This document shows, piece by piece, positions 1-8,616 of a DNA stretch of 31,913 nt. The notes beneath the pieces were generated by a model, which was not told where the DNA came from, did no database searches, and saw nothing but the letters and a program-made list of their open reading frames with translations. This DNA comes from CAYRVX01 sp964642165. GTDB taxonomy: Bacteria > Planctomycetota > Phycisphaerae > SM23-33. Position 1 is the first letter of the stretch. Each line of letters begins with the position of its first letter. A program made the translations under genes and the position numbers. Location of the stretch: positions 1 to 31,913 of the forward strand of contig CAZXOC010000052.1 in NCBI GenBank assembly GCA_964642165.1, in the 5' to 3' direction.

Positions 1-53
1 CGGCGGGAAAGCAACTGCCGTTGCCTGCTCGAGGCTCCGCGCCCACCCCGGCC

Positions 54-1874
54 CTATCGACTCAGCACGAAGATGGCCAGGTCGGCCGCGAGGTTGCAGT
101 CCTCGTCCTCCCCGATGTTGCGGCCCTCCTCGGTGTCCAGACACGCGCACCGGCAGATCCGGATCTGCTTGGCGCGGCAGAAGTCCTCGAAGTCGGCGAT
201 GGAGAAGAAACGGATGTTCGGCGAGTTGTACCACTTGTGGTGGAGCAGCCCGGTCGTTTCGGGGGCCCGGCCGGTCTCCTGGAGCATTCGCCGCAGCTTG
301 TGGTAGGCGAAGTTCGGGAAGCTCAGGATGCACCGGCGTCCGACGCGGAGCATCTCGTCGACGACGCGCTCGACGTCACGGATGCTCTGGAGCGTCTGGC
401 TCAGGACGACCACGTCGAACTGGTTGTCCGCGAAGGGCGCCAGCCCGTCGTTCAGGTCGGCCTGGACGACGTCCAGCCCGCGCCGCACACAAGCCAGAAT
501 GGCCCGCTCGTCCAGCTCGATGCCGACCAGCCGCCGGTGCCCCCGCCGCGCGAGGGCCTCCAGCAAGCCGCCCGTGCCGCAGCCAAGGTCCAGCACCGAG
601 GCCCCCGCCGGGATCAGCTCCAGGATGCGGCGGTGGTCCAGTCGCCGCGGCAGGTCGGGGTGAAAGATGCTCGTGGGGCTGTGGTGGTCCTCCCCGGGCG
701 GCGCTTCCCGGTCCGGCGCGGCGCCCCGGAGGTTGGCCAGGAACGCCTGCATCAGCGGGCCGTAGCTGTCCCGATCCGCCGGCAGCAGGAAGGCGTCGTG
801 CCCGGTCTTGCTGAGCACGTTGCCGTAGCTGACCGGCTGGCCCGTCGCCAGCAGCGCGTGGATGACCTGGCGCGACTCCTCGGGCGGAAACAGCCAGTCG
901 CTGGTGAAGCTCAGGACCAGCCAGCGGCAGGCGGTTGCCTGCACCCGGGGCATCAACTCCCACGCCGAGGCCCCCAGGTCGAACAGGTCCATGGCCATCG
1001 AGAGCGTGATGTAGCTGTTGGCATCGAACCGCTCGACGAACTTCGTGCCCTGGTAGCCCAGGTACGAGCCGACGGCGAACTCCTTCTCGAAGACCACCGG
1101 CACGTCGCGGACCTCGTCGCGGTTGTCGCCGAACTTCTCCCTCATCGCCTGCCGGGACAGGTAGGTGATGTGCCCGATCATCCGCGCGATGGCGAGCCCG
1201 ACGTTGGGCGACAGCCCGATCTCCGCGTACCGCCCGCCGTGGAAGTTCGGGTCGTGCAGGATGGCGTTCCGCGCCACGACGTCAAAGGCCAGCGCCTGGC
1301 TGCTCACCCGCGCCGAGGCCGCCACCAGAATCGCCCCCCCCACCCGCTGCGGGTGGCGGATGGGCCAGAGCAGCGCCTGCTGGCCGCCCATCGACCCCCC
1401 GACGACGGCCAGCAGCCGCTCGATCCCGAGGTGGTCGATCAGCCGCCGCTGCACCTCGACCATGTCGCCGATGGTGACGGTCGGGAAGTCCGGGCCGTAC
1501 GGCCGACCGGTCGCCGGGTCCACGCAGTTCGGCCCGGTGGTGCCCCGGCAGCCGCCCAGCACGTTCGAGCAGATCACGAAGTACTCGTCGGTGTCGATGG
1601 CCTTGCCGGCCCCGACGGCGACGTCCCACCAGCCGGGATCGTCCGCCGCGTCGTGCATGGCCACGTGCGAATCGCCGCTGAGGGCGTGGCAGACGAGCAC
1701 GGCATTGTCCCTCGCCTCGCCAAGCCGCCCGTAGGTCTCGTAGGTGACCGAGACGTCCTCGAGCCGCCCGCCCCGCTCCAGCTCCAGGGGCCCCGGCAGG
1801 CGGAACGTCTGGGCGTGCTTGAGCGGCCGGCTGCTGCGGAGGCTGTCACTGCTGTCGAAGAATGGTGTCGTCAT
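54..1874 (-). CDS. metXW: MetX-MetW fusion: homoserine O-acyltransferase plus MetW methyltransferase-like domain
   Basis: 606 residues, ATG start, TAG stop. Residues 1-384 are an alpha/beta-hydrolase of the MetX family. The nucleophile elbow GGSMGG has Ser161, with Asp326 in SFTSDWLFP and His359 in KTGHDAFLL as the other triad members. MetX acylates the hydroxyl of L-homoserine, normally with acetyl-CoA, to activate it for sulfur incorporation. Some MetX proteins use succinyl-CoA, which I cannot decide here. After a linker (about 385-405), residues 406-606 are MetW-like: a Rossmann SAM-binding motif LDLGCGTGG at 428-436, then LSQTLQS and WYNSPNIRFF, both typical of MetW. MetW supports MetX in several proteobacteria, and the two are usually separate neighbouring genes; here they form one uninterrupted frame. 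The gene lies 34 bp after metY and is probably cotranscribed from the promoter with the SAM riboswitch. Confidence 0.95.
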   Translation of the reverse strand: MTTPFFDSSDSLRSSRPLKHAQTFRLPGPLELERGGRLEDVSVTYETYGRLGEARDNAVLVCHALSGDSHVAMHDAADDPGWWDVAVGAGKAIDTDEYFVICSNVLGGCRGTTGPNCVDPATGRPYGPDFPTVTIGDMVEVQRRLIDHLGIERLLAVVGGSMGGQQALLWPIRHPQRVGGAILVAASARVSSQALAFDVVARNAILHDPNFHGGRYAEIGLSPNVGLAIARMIGHITYLSRQAMREKFGDNRDEVRDVPVVFEKEFAVGSYLGYQGTKFVERFDANSYITLSMAMDLFDLGASAWELMPRVQATACRWLVLSFTSDWLFPPEESRQVIHALLATGQPVSYGNVLSKTGHDAFLLPADRDSYGPLMQAFLANLRGAAPDREAPPGEDHHSPTSIFHPDLPRRLDHRRILELIPAGASVLDLGCGTGGLLEALARRGHRRLVGIELDERAILACVRRGLDVVQADLNDGLAPFADNQFDVVVLSQTLQSIRDVERVVDEMLRVGRRCILSFPNFAYHKLRRMLQETGRAPETTGLLHHKWYNSPNIRFFSIADFEDFCRAKQIRICRCACLDTEEGRNIGEDEDCNLAADLAIFVLSR

Positions 1875-1908
1875 CTTCCGCGCGGCTTCCCTTCGGCTCG
1901 GGCAGCGA

Positions 1909-3216
1909 TCATGCCTGCGAGGCCTTCAAGGCCTGGTCGAGGTCCGCCCGGATGTCCTCGACGTCCTCGATGCCCACGCTGAGGCGGATGTACTCGGGCG
2001 ACACGCCGGCGGCGGCCTGCTCCTCCGGCGTGAGCTGCTGGTGCGTCGTCGAGGCGGGGTGGATCACCAGCGTCTTGGCGTCGCCGATGTTCGCCAGGTG
2101 GCTGCACAGGCGGACGGCGTTGATGAACCGCACGCCGGCGTCCTTGCCGCCGCGGATGCCGAAGCCGAGGATCGCCCCCGCCCCGTCGGGCAGGTACTTC
2201 CGCGCGTGGGCGTGGTGCGGGTGGTCCGGCAGGCCGGGGTAGTTGACCCACGCCACGGCCGGGTGGGCGGAGAGCCACTCCGCGATCGACCGGGCGTTCT
2301 CGCAGTGCCTCGGCATGCGGACGTGCAGCGTCTCCAGCCCGATCAGGAACAGGAAGGCGGCGAACGGGCTCATGCACCCGCCGGTGTCCCGCAGCCAGTG
2401 CGTTCGCATGTGGGCGGCGTAGGCGATGTTGCCGACGGCGCGGACCGCGTCGGTGAACACGACGCCGTGGTAGGCGGGGTCGGGCCGGCAGAACTCCGGC
2501 CAGCGGTCCGGCGCGTCGGCCCAGGGGAACGTCCCGCCGTCCACGACGACCCCGCCGACGTGCAGGCCGTGCCCGCCGATGAACTTCGTCGTCGAGTACA
2601 GCACGATGTCCGCGCCGTGGTCCAGCGGGCGGAACAGCACCGGCGTGGCGACGGTGTTGTCGACGATCAGCGGCACGCCGCGGGCGTGGGCGCGCTCGGC
2701 GATCCGCTCGAAGTCCGCCACGTCGTTCTTCGGGTTGCCGATCGTCTCCAGGTACACGCAGCGGGTGTCGTCGTCGGCCAGCTCGTCGATCTGCTCGGGC
2801 GTGTCCGGCCCGAAGAAGCGGGCCTCGACGCCGAGCTTCCGGAACGTCTGCGTGAACAGCGTCCACGTGCCGCCGTAAAGGCTCGTGGAGGACAGCACGT
2901 TCTGCCCGCCCCGGCAGAGGGTCAGGACCGCCGCGGAAATGGCCGCCATGCCGCTGGCGAAGGCCACCGCCGCCGCCCCGCCGTCCAGGGCGGCCAGACG
3001 CTTCTCCAGCACGTCGCACGTGGGGTTCATCAGGCGGCTGTAGATGTTCCCGAACTGCTTCAGGGCGAAGAGGTCGGCCGCATGGTCCGTGTCCCGGAAC
3101 AGGTAGCTGGTGGTCGGGTAGATCGGCACCGCGCGGGAGAGCGTCTCCCGGTCGGGCACGTGCCCGGCGTGCAGTGCCAGGGTTCCGAGGCCGTAGCTCG
3201 CGCTGCCTTCTGCCAT
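1909..3216 (-). CDS. metY: O-acetylhomoserine sulfhydrylase (aminocarboxypropyltransferase)
   Basis: 435 residues in the Cys/Met-metabolism PLP-dependent family. It condenses O-acylhomoserine with sulfide to give homocysteine in the cytoplasm, the step after MetX. The PLP lysine is Lys211 in YSTTKFIGGHG, and Asp186 in IVDNT should contact the pyridine nitrogen. The substrate-binding segment SRLMNPT (60-66) is also family-typical. I chose the ATG at 3216 because AAAGGAG lies 7 nt upstream and the protein then begins at the normal family N-terminus (GLGTLALHAGH). The frame stays open upstream to 3345, but that extension has no family resemblance. It is the first gene of the metY-metXW operon and is preceded by a SAM-I riboswitch, which fits feedback control of methionine synthesis by S-adenosylmethionine. 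Confidence 0.95.
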   Translation of the reverse strand: MAEGSASYGLGTLALHAGHVPDRETLSRAVPIYPTTSYLFRDTDHAADLFALKQFGNIYSRLMNPTCDVLEKRLAALDGGAAAVAFASGMAAISAAVLTLCRGGQNVLSSTSLYGGTWTLFTQTFRKLGVEARFFGPDTPEQIDELADDDTRCVYLETIGNPKNDVADFERIAERAHARGVPLIVDNTVATPVLFRPLDHGADIVLYSTTKFIGGHGLHVGGVVVDGGTFPWADAPDRWPEFCRPDPAYHGVVFTDAVRAVGNIAYAAHMRTHWLRDTGGCMSPFAAFLFLIGLETLHVRMPRHCENARSIAEWLSAHPAVAWVNYPGLPDHPHHAHARKYLPDGAGAILGFGIRGGKDAGVRFINAVRLCSHLANIGDAKTLVIHPASTTHQQLTPEEQAAAGVSPEYIRLSVGIEDVEDIRADLDQALKASQA

Positions 3217-3223
3217 GCTGCAA

Positions 3224-3230
3224 CTCCTTT
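3224..3230 (-). promoter_or_regulatory. Ribosome binding site of metY
   Basis: AAAGGAG on the minus strand, 7 nt before the ATG at 3216. It decides between this start and the in-frame upstream codon at 3345. Confidence 0.85.
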
Positions 3231-3388
3231 GCTTCCGGTTCGCCGCGGGCGTCCGGCGCGCGCAGCGATCTGCCTTGGGCGAGGACCGACCGCAGCCGGC
3301 AAGGGAAGCGCCGCACCCAACGGATCGGCCGGCGACGACAGCCAAACGCCCGACGCAGACGGCATCTCACACGGGGAGGCGGATTGCC

Positions 3389-3419
3389 CGAGCCGGCCGT
3401 GTCGCACTGGCCCGGCTCG
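3389..3419 (-). other. Strong GC hairpin just 3' of the SAM riboswitch
   Basis: CGAGCCGGGCC and GGCCGGCTCG pair with one bulged G around a 10-nt loop. The hairpin starts about 4 nt after the last P1 base of the riboswitch, so it could be part of the expression platform. No U-tract follows, so it is not a classical intrinsic terminator. Between it and metY lie about 170 nt of leader in which I see no convincing gene. Confidence 0.5.
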
Positions 3420-3420
3420 C

Positions 3421-3533
3421 GCCACATCGTTCCCTTTCGGGCTGGCTGCGGCACCTTACTCCGGCCGGAGAGCAACCGGAACAGGTTGCCGTGCGGTCCA
3501 CGGGCCAGTTCCCTCGCGCAACTCTCGATGCCA
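3421..3533 (-). ncRNA. SAM-I (S-box) riboswitch upstream of metY
   Basis: The minus strand shows the S-box core in order. P1 5' strand GCATCG is at 3531-3526, then GAGAG, GAGGGAACTGGCCC (about 3515-3502), the invariant GGCAACC (3490-3484) and AAGGTGC (3457-3451). P4-like CCCGAAAGGG (3441-3432) is followed by P1 3' strand CGATGT (3429-3424), which pairs with GCATCG through one G-U. This is the standard four-helix SAM-binding aptamer, which in other bacteria turns off methionine genes when S-adenosylmethionine is abundant. The gene downstream is metY, as expected. The aptamer ends about 205 nt before the metY start, an unusually long distance, so the mode of output (termination, Rho, translation) is not evident. 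Confidence 0.93.
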
Positions 3534-3538
3534 TTCAG

Positions 3539-3568
3539 ATCATAGGCCGCATCACCGCCGAGAATCAA
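3539..3568 (-). promoter_or_regulatory. Promoter of the metY-metXW operon
   Basis: TTGATT (3568-3563) and TATGAT (3544-3539) on the minus strand are 18 nt apart, a good sigma70-type match. A start 7 nt past the -10 falls at about 3532, exactly where riboswitch helix P1 begins. This agreement supports both calls. Confidence 0.75.
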
Positions 3569-3666
3569 GGCTTGCCGTCGGGGTGGGCGCCCCTTCCCGC
3601 CCCCGCGGGCCCCGGCCGCGGCCGCCGGCAGGGCGCCTTTTTCCCGTCCCCGAAGTCGGCGTTTTG

Positions 3667-3675
3667 TGGTATACT
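3667..3675 (+). promoter_or_regulatory. Likely extended -10 promoter of the giant surface-protein gene
   Basis: TGGTATACT on the plus strand is an extended -10 (TGnTATACT) without an obvious -35. It would start transcription near 3682 and leave a leader of about 130 nt before the ATG at 3814. It is divergent from the metY promoter about 100 bp away. Confidence 0.5.
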
Positions 3676-3813
3676 GGGCACGTCGGCCAGGAGGAGCGCC
3701 CGAGCCAGGCGCATGGGGGCCGACACCGGAGGCAAGAACTGCTCAGAAGTCCTTGTCGGGGTTCCTTTGGCTTTCGGGAGTCCCAATTGATGCTCATCAC
3801 GCGAGGGATACAC

Positions 3814-6800
3814 ATGGCCCATGGCTTCGATCCTGCCAGGACGCATCCACTGACCCACGACGCCGGGAAGGCGGCCTTCGAGCGCCTGGAAGGGCGGCTG
3901 CTGCTGGACTCGGCCCCGATCTTCGCCACGCCGCTGGCGGCGAACTACGTCATCACGCCCGGCGGCGGCGGGCTGACGGTCGGCGTGGACGGCTTCGACG
4001 CCGACGGCGATGCCCTGACCATCACCGCCAAGAGCGACAACGGCAAGCTGAAGATCCGCCAGCCGAAGGGAAACTGCTACGCGCGGCTGCACTTCCTGGC
4101 CAGTGACGGGGCGAGCGCGTTCTTCGGCGACGGCGACATCGTCGTGCAGCTCTTCGAGGGCCGTTCTCCCGAGGCCACGCAGCGGTTCATCACGCTGGCC
4201 ACGAAGCACATCGAGGCCGACGGCACGATCAGCGACGCCGGCGACCCGTTCTACACGGACGTGCCCGTCCACCGCGTCATCGACGAGTTCATGATCCAGA
4301 CCGGCGACGCCGCCAACGGCGACGGCACCGGCGACAGCCCCCTGCCGGACTTCGGCGACCCCGACGGAAAGGACATGGACCCCCTGCTCAGCTACGCCGG
4401 GCGGGGCGCGTTGGCGCTGGCCCACGGCCAGACGCTCGACAGCAACAACAGCCAGTTCTTCATCACCGACGGACCGACGACCTGGCTCAACCAGCAGCAC
4501 ATCATCTTCGGGCAGGTGATCTCCGGCTGGGACGTGCTGGAGGCGCTCAGCCGAGTCCCCGCGGGCGGCAACGGCGCCGTCTTCGCTCCCCCCGTGCTGG
4601 AGTCCGTCGAGATCTTCGAGAGCAGCCAGGACGCCACGTTCACCTTCACGGCCACGGCGGGCTTCGAGGGCCAGGCTCACGTCACCGTCAAGCTGCGGGA
4701 CCGAAGCGGCAAGACGGCCACGCAGGTCATCACCATCACCGACTACCAGGACGCCGCCCAGCAACCCACCGTCCCGTACACGCAGGGCATCGAGCACACC
4801 GTGATGCCCGGCGAGCAGTTCACGTTCCGCCCGACGATCGGGGACGGCCCCGACAACGAGGTGGAGGACGTCAGCGTCCTCGTGTACGACGACGCCTACG
4901 GCGCGGACGTGACCATCAGTCCCGATACGCACGACGTGGACATCTCGATCCCGTCGGACTTCGAGCCGGCCAAGTTCGACGTCCGCGTCATCGCCCGGTA
5001 CCCCGGCGTGGAGTACGACAACAAGCTGCCGCCCTCGTGGGTCTTCAAGGTGTCGGTCGTCGACGAGGAGCCGCTCGTGAGCCTGCCGTCGTCGGAGGTC
5101 ACGGTGCTGGCCGGGCAGCAGTCCAGCTTCACGGTGACCGTCACGGACGACCACGACAGCGACTTCCAGGTCTGGGCCGAGACGGACGACCCGGCCCTGG
5201 CCGGGGCCGTCTCCGTCGACCCGGACACCTTGGAGGTGACCGTCGACGTGCCCTCGGACATTCGCCGGTCGGAGTTCATGGTGTCGATCAAGGCCCAGGA
5301 AGCCGGCTACCTGCCGTGGGGACCGGGCGTGGCGACGTTCTGGGTGGACACGGCCGGCGAGGCACCGGTCGTCGACGCGCCCAACTCCGTGATCGCCACG
5401 CCGGGCGAGGAGCTGCGGTTCACGCCGAGCATCACCGACGCCGACGGCCCGCGGGAGTTGGAGGTGTCCGTGCAGGTGGGCCTGCCGGACGTGCAGGTCA
5501 CCATCGACCCCGTCACCTACGAGGTCACGCTGATCACGCCGGACGACCTCATCGGCGTCTTCTGGCTGAGCGTCTCGGCGGTGGAGAGCGGCTACGACGA
5601 CCGCGCCCCCGTCAGCGATATCGTGTACGTGTTCAACCAGCAGCCGCACGATCCGCTCGGGCAGGGCCACTTGGGCACGGACCCGTCCGGGATCGCCAGC
5701 GGGACGTTCCGCCTGGGCGACCTGCTGTACGTCGCCAATGGGTCCGGGGGGCTGGAGATCTGGGACGTCGGCAATGCCGTCGACCCCGAGCTGCTCGGCA
5801 GCTACCCCAGCAGCTACGCCTCCTGGGCGGTCCAGGTGGATCCGAACGCCCTCGTGGACGACAGCCCGGCCACGGTGGCGTACCTGGCCGACCTGTACGG
5901 CGGCGTCCTCGTGCTGGACGTGACGGACCCGGCCCAGATCGAGCTCATCGACACGCTCACCCGCACGGACCAGTCACTCCAGTCTCTGCCCGCGGTCGAC
6001 GTGCACGTGGACGGCGACTTCCTCTACGTCGCCCATTACAGCGGCGGCATGACGATCTACGACATCGCCGAGGCCGATTCCATCTTCCAGGAGGCCGTCG
6101 TCCGCCAGATCACCGAGCAGTACTACGTCCAGGCCTGCGTCGCGTGCACGGTGCACGACGGCTACTCCTACCTCGTGGACTCCAACGGCTACCTCTTCAT
6201 CCACGACGTCATCGACCCGACCAGCCCGGAATTCGTCACCGGCCTGGGCACCGGCGCCTACGCCCGGGACGTCGAGATCGCCAACGGGCGCGCGTACGTG
6301 GTGGGCCTGTCGACCGGGCTGCTGATCGCCGACGTGCAGGACCCGACGCAGCCGGCGCTGCTGGGCTACTACCCCGTGGGGGTCGACTCCTGGCCGAACC
6401 TGGCCGTTTCGGGCAACCTGGCGGCGGTGACCACGCCGGAGGGCATCCTCTTCCTGGACGTCTCGGACCCGACGCAGATCATGCCGAGCTACGAGTTCAT
6501 CGGCCCGGGCCAGGGCGGCACGCCGTCCTTCTCCGGCACGCAGATCGCCCTGCCCATCGCCGGTATCGGCGTGTCGCTTCTGGACGCCGAGCTGCCCATG
6601 AACACCCAGTACGTCCAGAAGAAGCGCGTGTTCCGCCTCCCCGACGGGCGGACGGCGACCGTGAAGATCTCCGGCGGCGGCACCGCGCGGGCCCGCCCCG
6701 CCGCCGACGGCTTGTCCTTCGAGCACTTCGAGGTCCTCGACTCGACGTCGCGCACGGCCGTCACCATCACCACGAGCGGCGGCGACCTGGCGATCGGGGA

Positions 6801-8586
6801 CGTGGACATCTACGGCCCGCTGGGCAAGTTCGTCGGCAGGACCACGGACCTGCTGGGCGACTTCACCGCCGAGGGGATCGTCGCGGCGCTCCAGCTCGAC
6901 GACGTGGCGGACGCCCACCTGATCGCGTTCAACACGGGCGGCTCGCCGGTCGGCCCGCGCGACAAGGTCACGATCACGTTCGATCGCGTGGCCGACACGA
7001 GCATCCAGACGCACGGCGTGCCGATCAACTCCCTGACCGTCACGGAATGGCTCGACACCGGCGGCCAGGCCGACACCGTCGCCGCCCCGTGGATCGCCAA
7101 GCTCACGGCCAAGGGCCTCAAAGGCAACCCGAAGAAGGGCATCGACCCGCTGGCCGGCGACTTCGCCGCGGGGCTGGCGCTCGACGGCGCCGGCGTCGCC
7201 CCCGGCAAGCCGGTCCTTGGCAGCGCGTCGATCGCGGGGGAGATCGCCTGCCTGTGGGACATCGACGGCGCCTCGGGCGTCGGTGCGATCAAGGCGGGCT
7301 CCACCCGCGAGACCTGGACGCTCGATGCCGAAGGCCCCGTCAAGGTCATCGACACCAAGGGCGACCTGGAAGGCAGCATCGCGGCCAAGTACTTCGGCAA
7401 GATCTCGACCAAGGGCGATCTAGCCGCCGGCATCGGCGCCATCGGCGTCGACGGGCCCAAGCGGACGTCCATCGGCTCGCTGACGGCGGGCTCGGTCCGC
7501 GACGTGTCCCTCAACGTCCCCGGCGGCATCGGCTCCATCACCGTCGTCGAGTGGCTGGACACCGGCGGCGACGCGGACAAGATCGAGGCCGACTGGATCG
7601 GCAAGCTGACCACCAAGGGCCGGCGGGCCAACCCGAGCAAGGGCATCGACGCCCTGGCGGGGCACTTCCAGGCCGGACTAGACCTGGCCTGCCTGGATCC
7701 CCAGCGTCCCGACACGGCCCTCGGCAGCGCCTGGATTGCCGGCGACCTCGGCGGGGCGACCTGGACGCTCCACGGCGGCGCCGGGGCCGTCCGCGTCGTC
7801 GGGGACGTGGACGGCTGGACCGCCGAGGCGACCAGCGTGAAGTCCCTGACGGCCGGGCACATCGGCACCGCCCACGTGACCGTCACCGACGCGATCGGCG
7901 CGGTGAAGGCCTGCCAGTGGGACGGCGGCAAGCTCGAGGCCGACTCCGTCAAGTCGCTCAACATCACGGCCCGCCGCGCCAACACGAAGAAGGGGATCTC
8001 GGCGCTGCCCGGGCACTTCGGCGCGGACCTGGCGCTGCGGGGCCTGAACGTCGCGGCGGGCAAGACCGCCCTCGGTTCGGCCAAGATCGCCGGCGACCTG
8101 CTCGATGGCCATTGGCTCGTCGAGGGCAACATGGGCAAGCTGACCGTCCTGGGCACGGCGCTGGGCTGCACCGTCCGCAGCGACGGCAGCATGCTGGGCC
8201 TGACGCTCGGCGCCAGCGACGGCAGCGACTTCCTCGCCGGCATCGCCGACAACGGCAAGCGACACGCCGACGCGCCGGGCGACTTCCAGGACCCCGACGC
8301 GGCGATCAAGTCCATCCAGATCAAGGGCTGGAAGATCCCCAAGGGCGAGCAGCCCCCGCGGTTCGTCACCGACTCCAACTTCTCCGCCGGGGAGATCGGC
8401 GCGGTGAGCGTCCTGAACCCGGCCGGCGGCGATCCCTACGGGCTGCACGTGTCGATGTCGAACGGCCTCGAGAACGTCAAGCAGGTCCGCTACAAGGACA
8501 CGCTCAGTGGCGAGGCGGGGACCTGGAAGCCGGGCAAGCCGTTCCTGATCGTCGGCAGCAGCATGGAGGTGAACGGCATCGACTGA
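3814..8586 (+). CDS. Giant LEPR-type exported protein with cyclophilin, Ig-like, LVIVD propeller and C-terminal repeat regions
   Basis: 1590 residues from the ATG at 3814, chosen because GAGGG lies 6 nt upstream; ATG 3790 in the same frame is an alternative. FERLEGRLLLDSAP (about 22-35) resembles the LEPR-XLL motif of planctomycete surface proteins. Residues about 107-266 are a cyclophilin-type peptidyl-prolyl isomerase. Residues equivalent to the CypA active site are kept: Arg154, Phe159 and Gln162 in HRVIDEFMIQTGD, Phe216 in NSQFFITDG, Trp224 and His229. Residues about 270-610 form several Ig/cadherin-like beta domains. Residues about 613-930 contain at least six LVIVD-type propeller repeats (GLEIWDV, GVLVLDV, GLLIADV, GILFLDV). 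From about 1070 on there are three copies of a 45-residue motif (around 1100, 1268 and 1385; core KKGIDPLAGDF and LGSASIAGD). No C-terminal sorting signal was recognised. Probable cell-surface or secreted folding/adhesion protein; the role is inferred. Confidence 0.9.
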   Translation: MAHGFDPARTHPLTHDAGKAAFERLEGRLLLDSAPIFATPLAANYVITPGGGGLTVGVDGFDADGDALTITAKSDNGKLKIRQPKGNCYARLHFLASDGASAFFGDGDIVVQLFEGRSPEATQRFITLATKHIEADGTISDAGDPFYTDVPVHRVIDEFMIQTGDAANGDGTGDSPLPDFGDPDGKDMDPLLSYAGRGALALAHGQTLDSNNSQFFITDGPTTWLNQQHIIFGQVISGWDVLEALSRVPAGGNGAVFAPPVLESVEIFESSQDATFTFTATAGFEGQAHVTVKLRDRSGKTATQVITITDYQDAAQQPTVPYTQGIEHTVMPGEQFTFRPTIGDGPDNEVEDVSVLVYDDAYGADVTISPDTHDVDISIPSDFEPAKFDVRVIARYPGVEYDNKLPPSWVFKVSVVDEEPLVSLPSSEVTVLAGQQSSFTVTVTDDHDSDFQVWAETDDPALAGAVSVDPDTLEVTVDVPSDIRRSEFMVSIKAQEAGYLPWGPGVATFWVDTAGEAPVVDAPNSVIATPGEELRFTPSITDADGPRELEVSVQVGLPDVQVTIDPVTYEVTLITPDDLIGVFWLSVSAVESGYDDRAPVSDIVYVFNQQPHDPLGQGHLGTDPSGIASGTFRLGDLLYVANGSGGLEIWDVGNAVDPELLGSYPSSYASWAVQVDPNALVDDSPATVAYLADLYGGVLVLDVTDPAQIELIDTLTRTDQSLQSLPAVDVHVDGDFLYVAHYSGGMTIYDIAEADSIFQEAVVRQITEQYYVQACVACTVHDGYSYLVDSNGYLFIHDVIDPTSPEFVTGLGTGAYARDVEIANGRAYVVGLSTGLLIADVQDPTQPALLGYYPVGVDSWPNLAVSGNLAAVTTPEGILFLDVSDPTQIMPSYEFIGPGQGGTPSFSGTQIALPIAGIGVSLLDAELPMNTQYVQKKRVFRLPDGRTATVKISGGGTARARPAADGLSFEHFEVLDSTSRTAVTITTSGGDLAIGDVDIYGPLGKFVGRTTDLLGDFTAEGIVAALQLDDVADAHLIAFNTGGSPVGPRDKVTITFDRVADTSIQTHGVPINSLTVTEWLDTGGQADTVAAPWIAKLTAKGLKGNPKKGIDPLAGDFAAGLALDGAGVAPGKPVLGSASIAGEIACLWDIDGASGVGAIKAGSTRETWTLDAEGPVKVIDTKGDLEGSIAAKYFGKISTKGDLAAGIGAIGVDGPKRTSIGSLTAGSVRDVSLNVPGGIGSITVVEWLDTGGDADKIEADWIGKLTTKGRRANPSKGIDALAGHFQAGLDLACLDPQRPDTALGSAWIAGDLGGATWTLHGGAGAVRVVGDVDGWTAEATSVKSLTAGHIGTAHVTVTDAIGAVKACQWDGGKLEADSVKSLNITARRANTKKGISALPGHFGADLALRGLNVAAGKTALGSAKIAGDLLDGHWLVEGNMGKLTVLGTALGCTVRSDGSMLGLTLGASDGSDFLAGIADNGKRHADAPGDFQDPDAAIKSIQIKGWKIPKGEQPPRFVTDSNFSAGEIGAVSVLNPAGGDPYGLHVSMSNGLENVKQVRYKDTLSGEAGTWKPGKPFLIVGSSMEVNGID

Positions 8587-8616
8587 GGCGGCGGACCCGC
8601 CCGGGCGCCGCGCCGG

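Noticed and set aside
21..1982. Long open frame on the plus strand opposite metXW (653 codons)
   Set aside because: It is antisense to a clearly conserved gene, its product has no recognisable motif and is Arg/Pro/Val-biased, and GC-rich DNA gives such shadows.
3389..3419. Intrinsic terminator after the SAM riboswitch
   Set aside because: The hairpin is strong but no U-tract follows, so I list it only as a hairpin of unknown role.
3060..3425. Possible 121-codon leader ORF between the riboswitch and metY
   Set aside because: It overlaps the metY start in another frame, is Arg/Pro/Ala-rich without motifs, and has no clear ribosome site.
1744..3813. Upstream extension of the giant exported protein's reading frame
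   Set aside because: The extension covers metY and the riboswitch in antisense and has no domain similarity; the LEPR-like N-terminus and GAGGG site place the start at 3814 (or 3790).
8587..8616. Bidirectional terminator between the giant protein and the S1 gene
   Set aside because: The 30-bp gap is GC-rich and can form a weak hairpin, but no T-tract is present on either strand.
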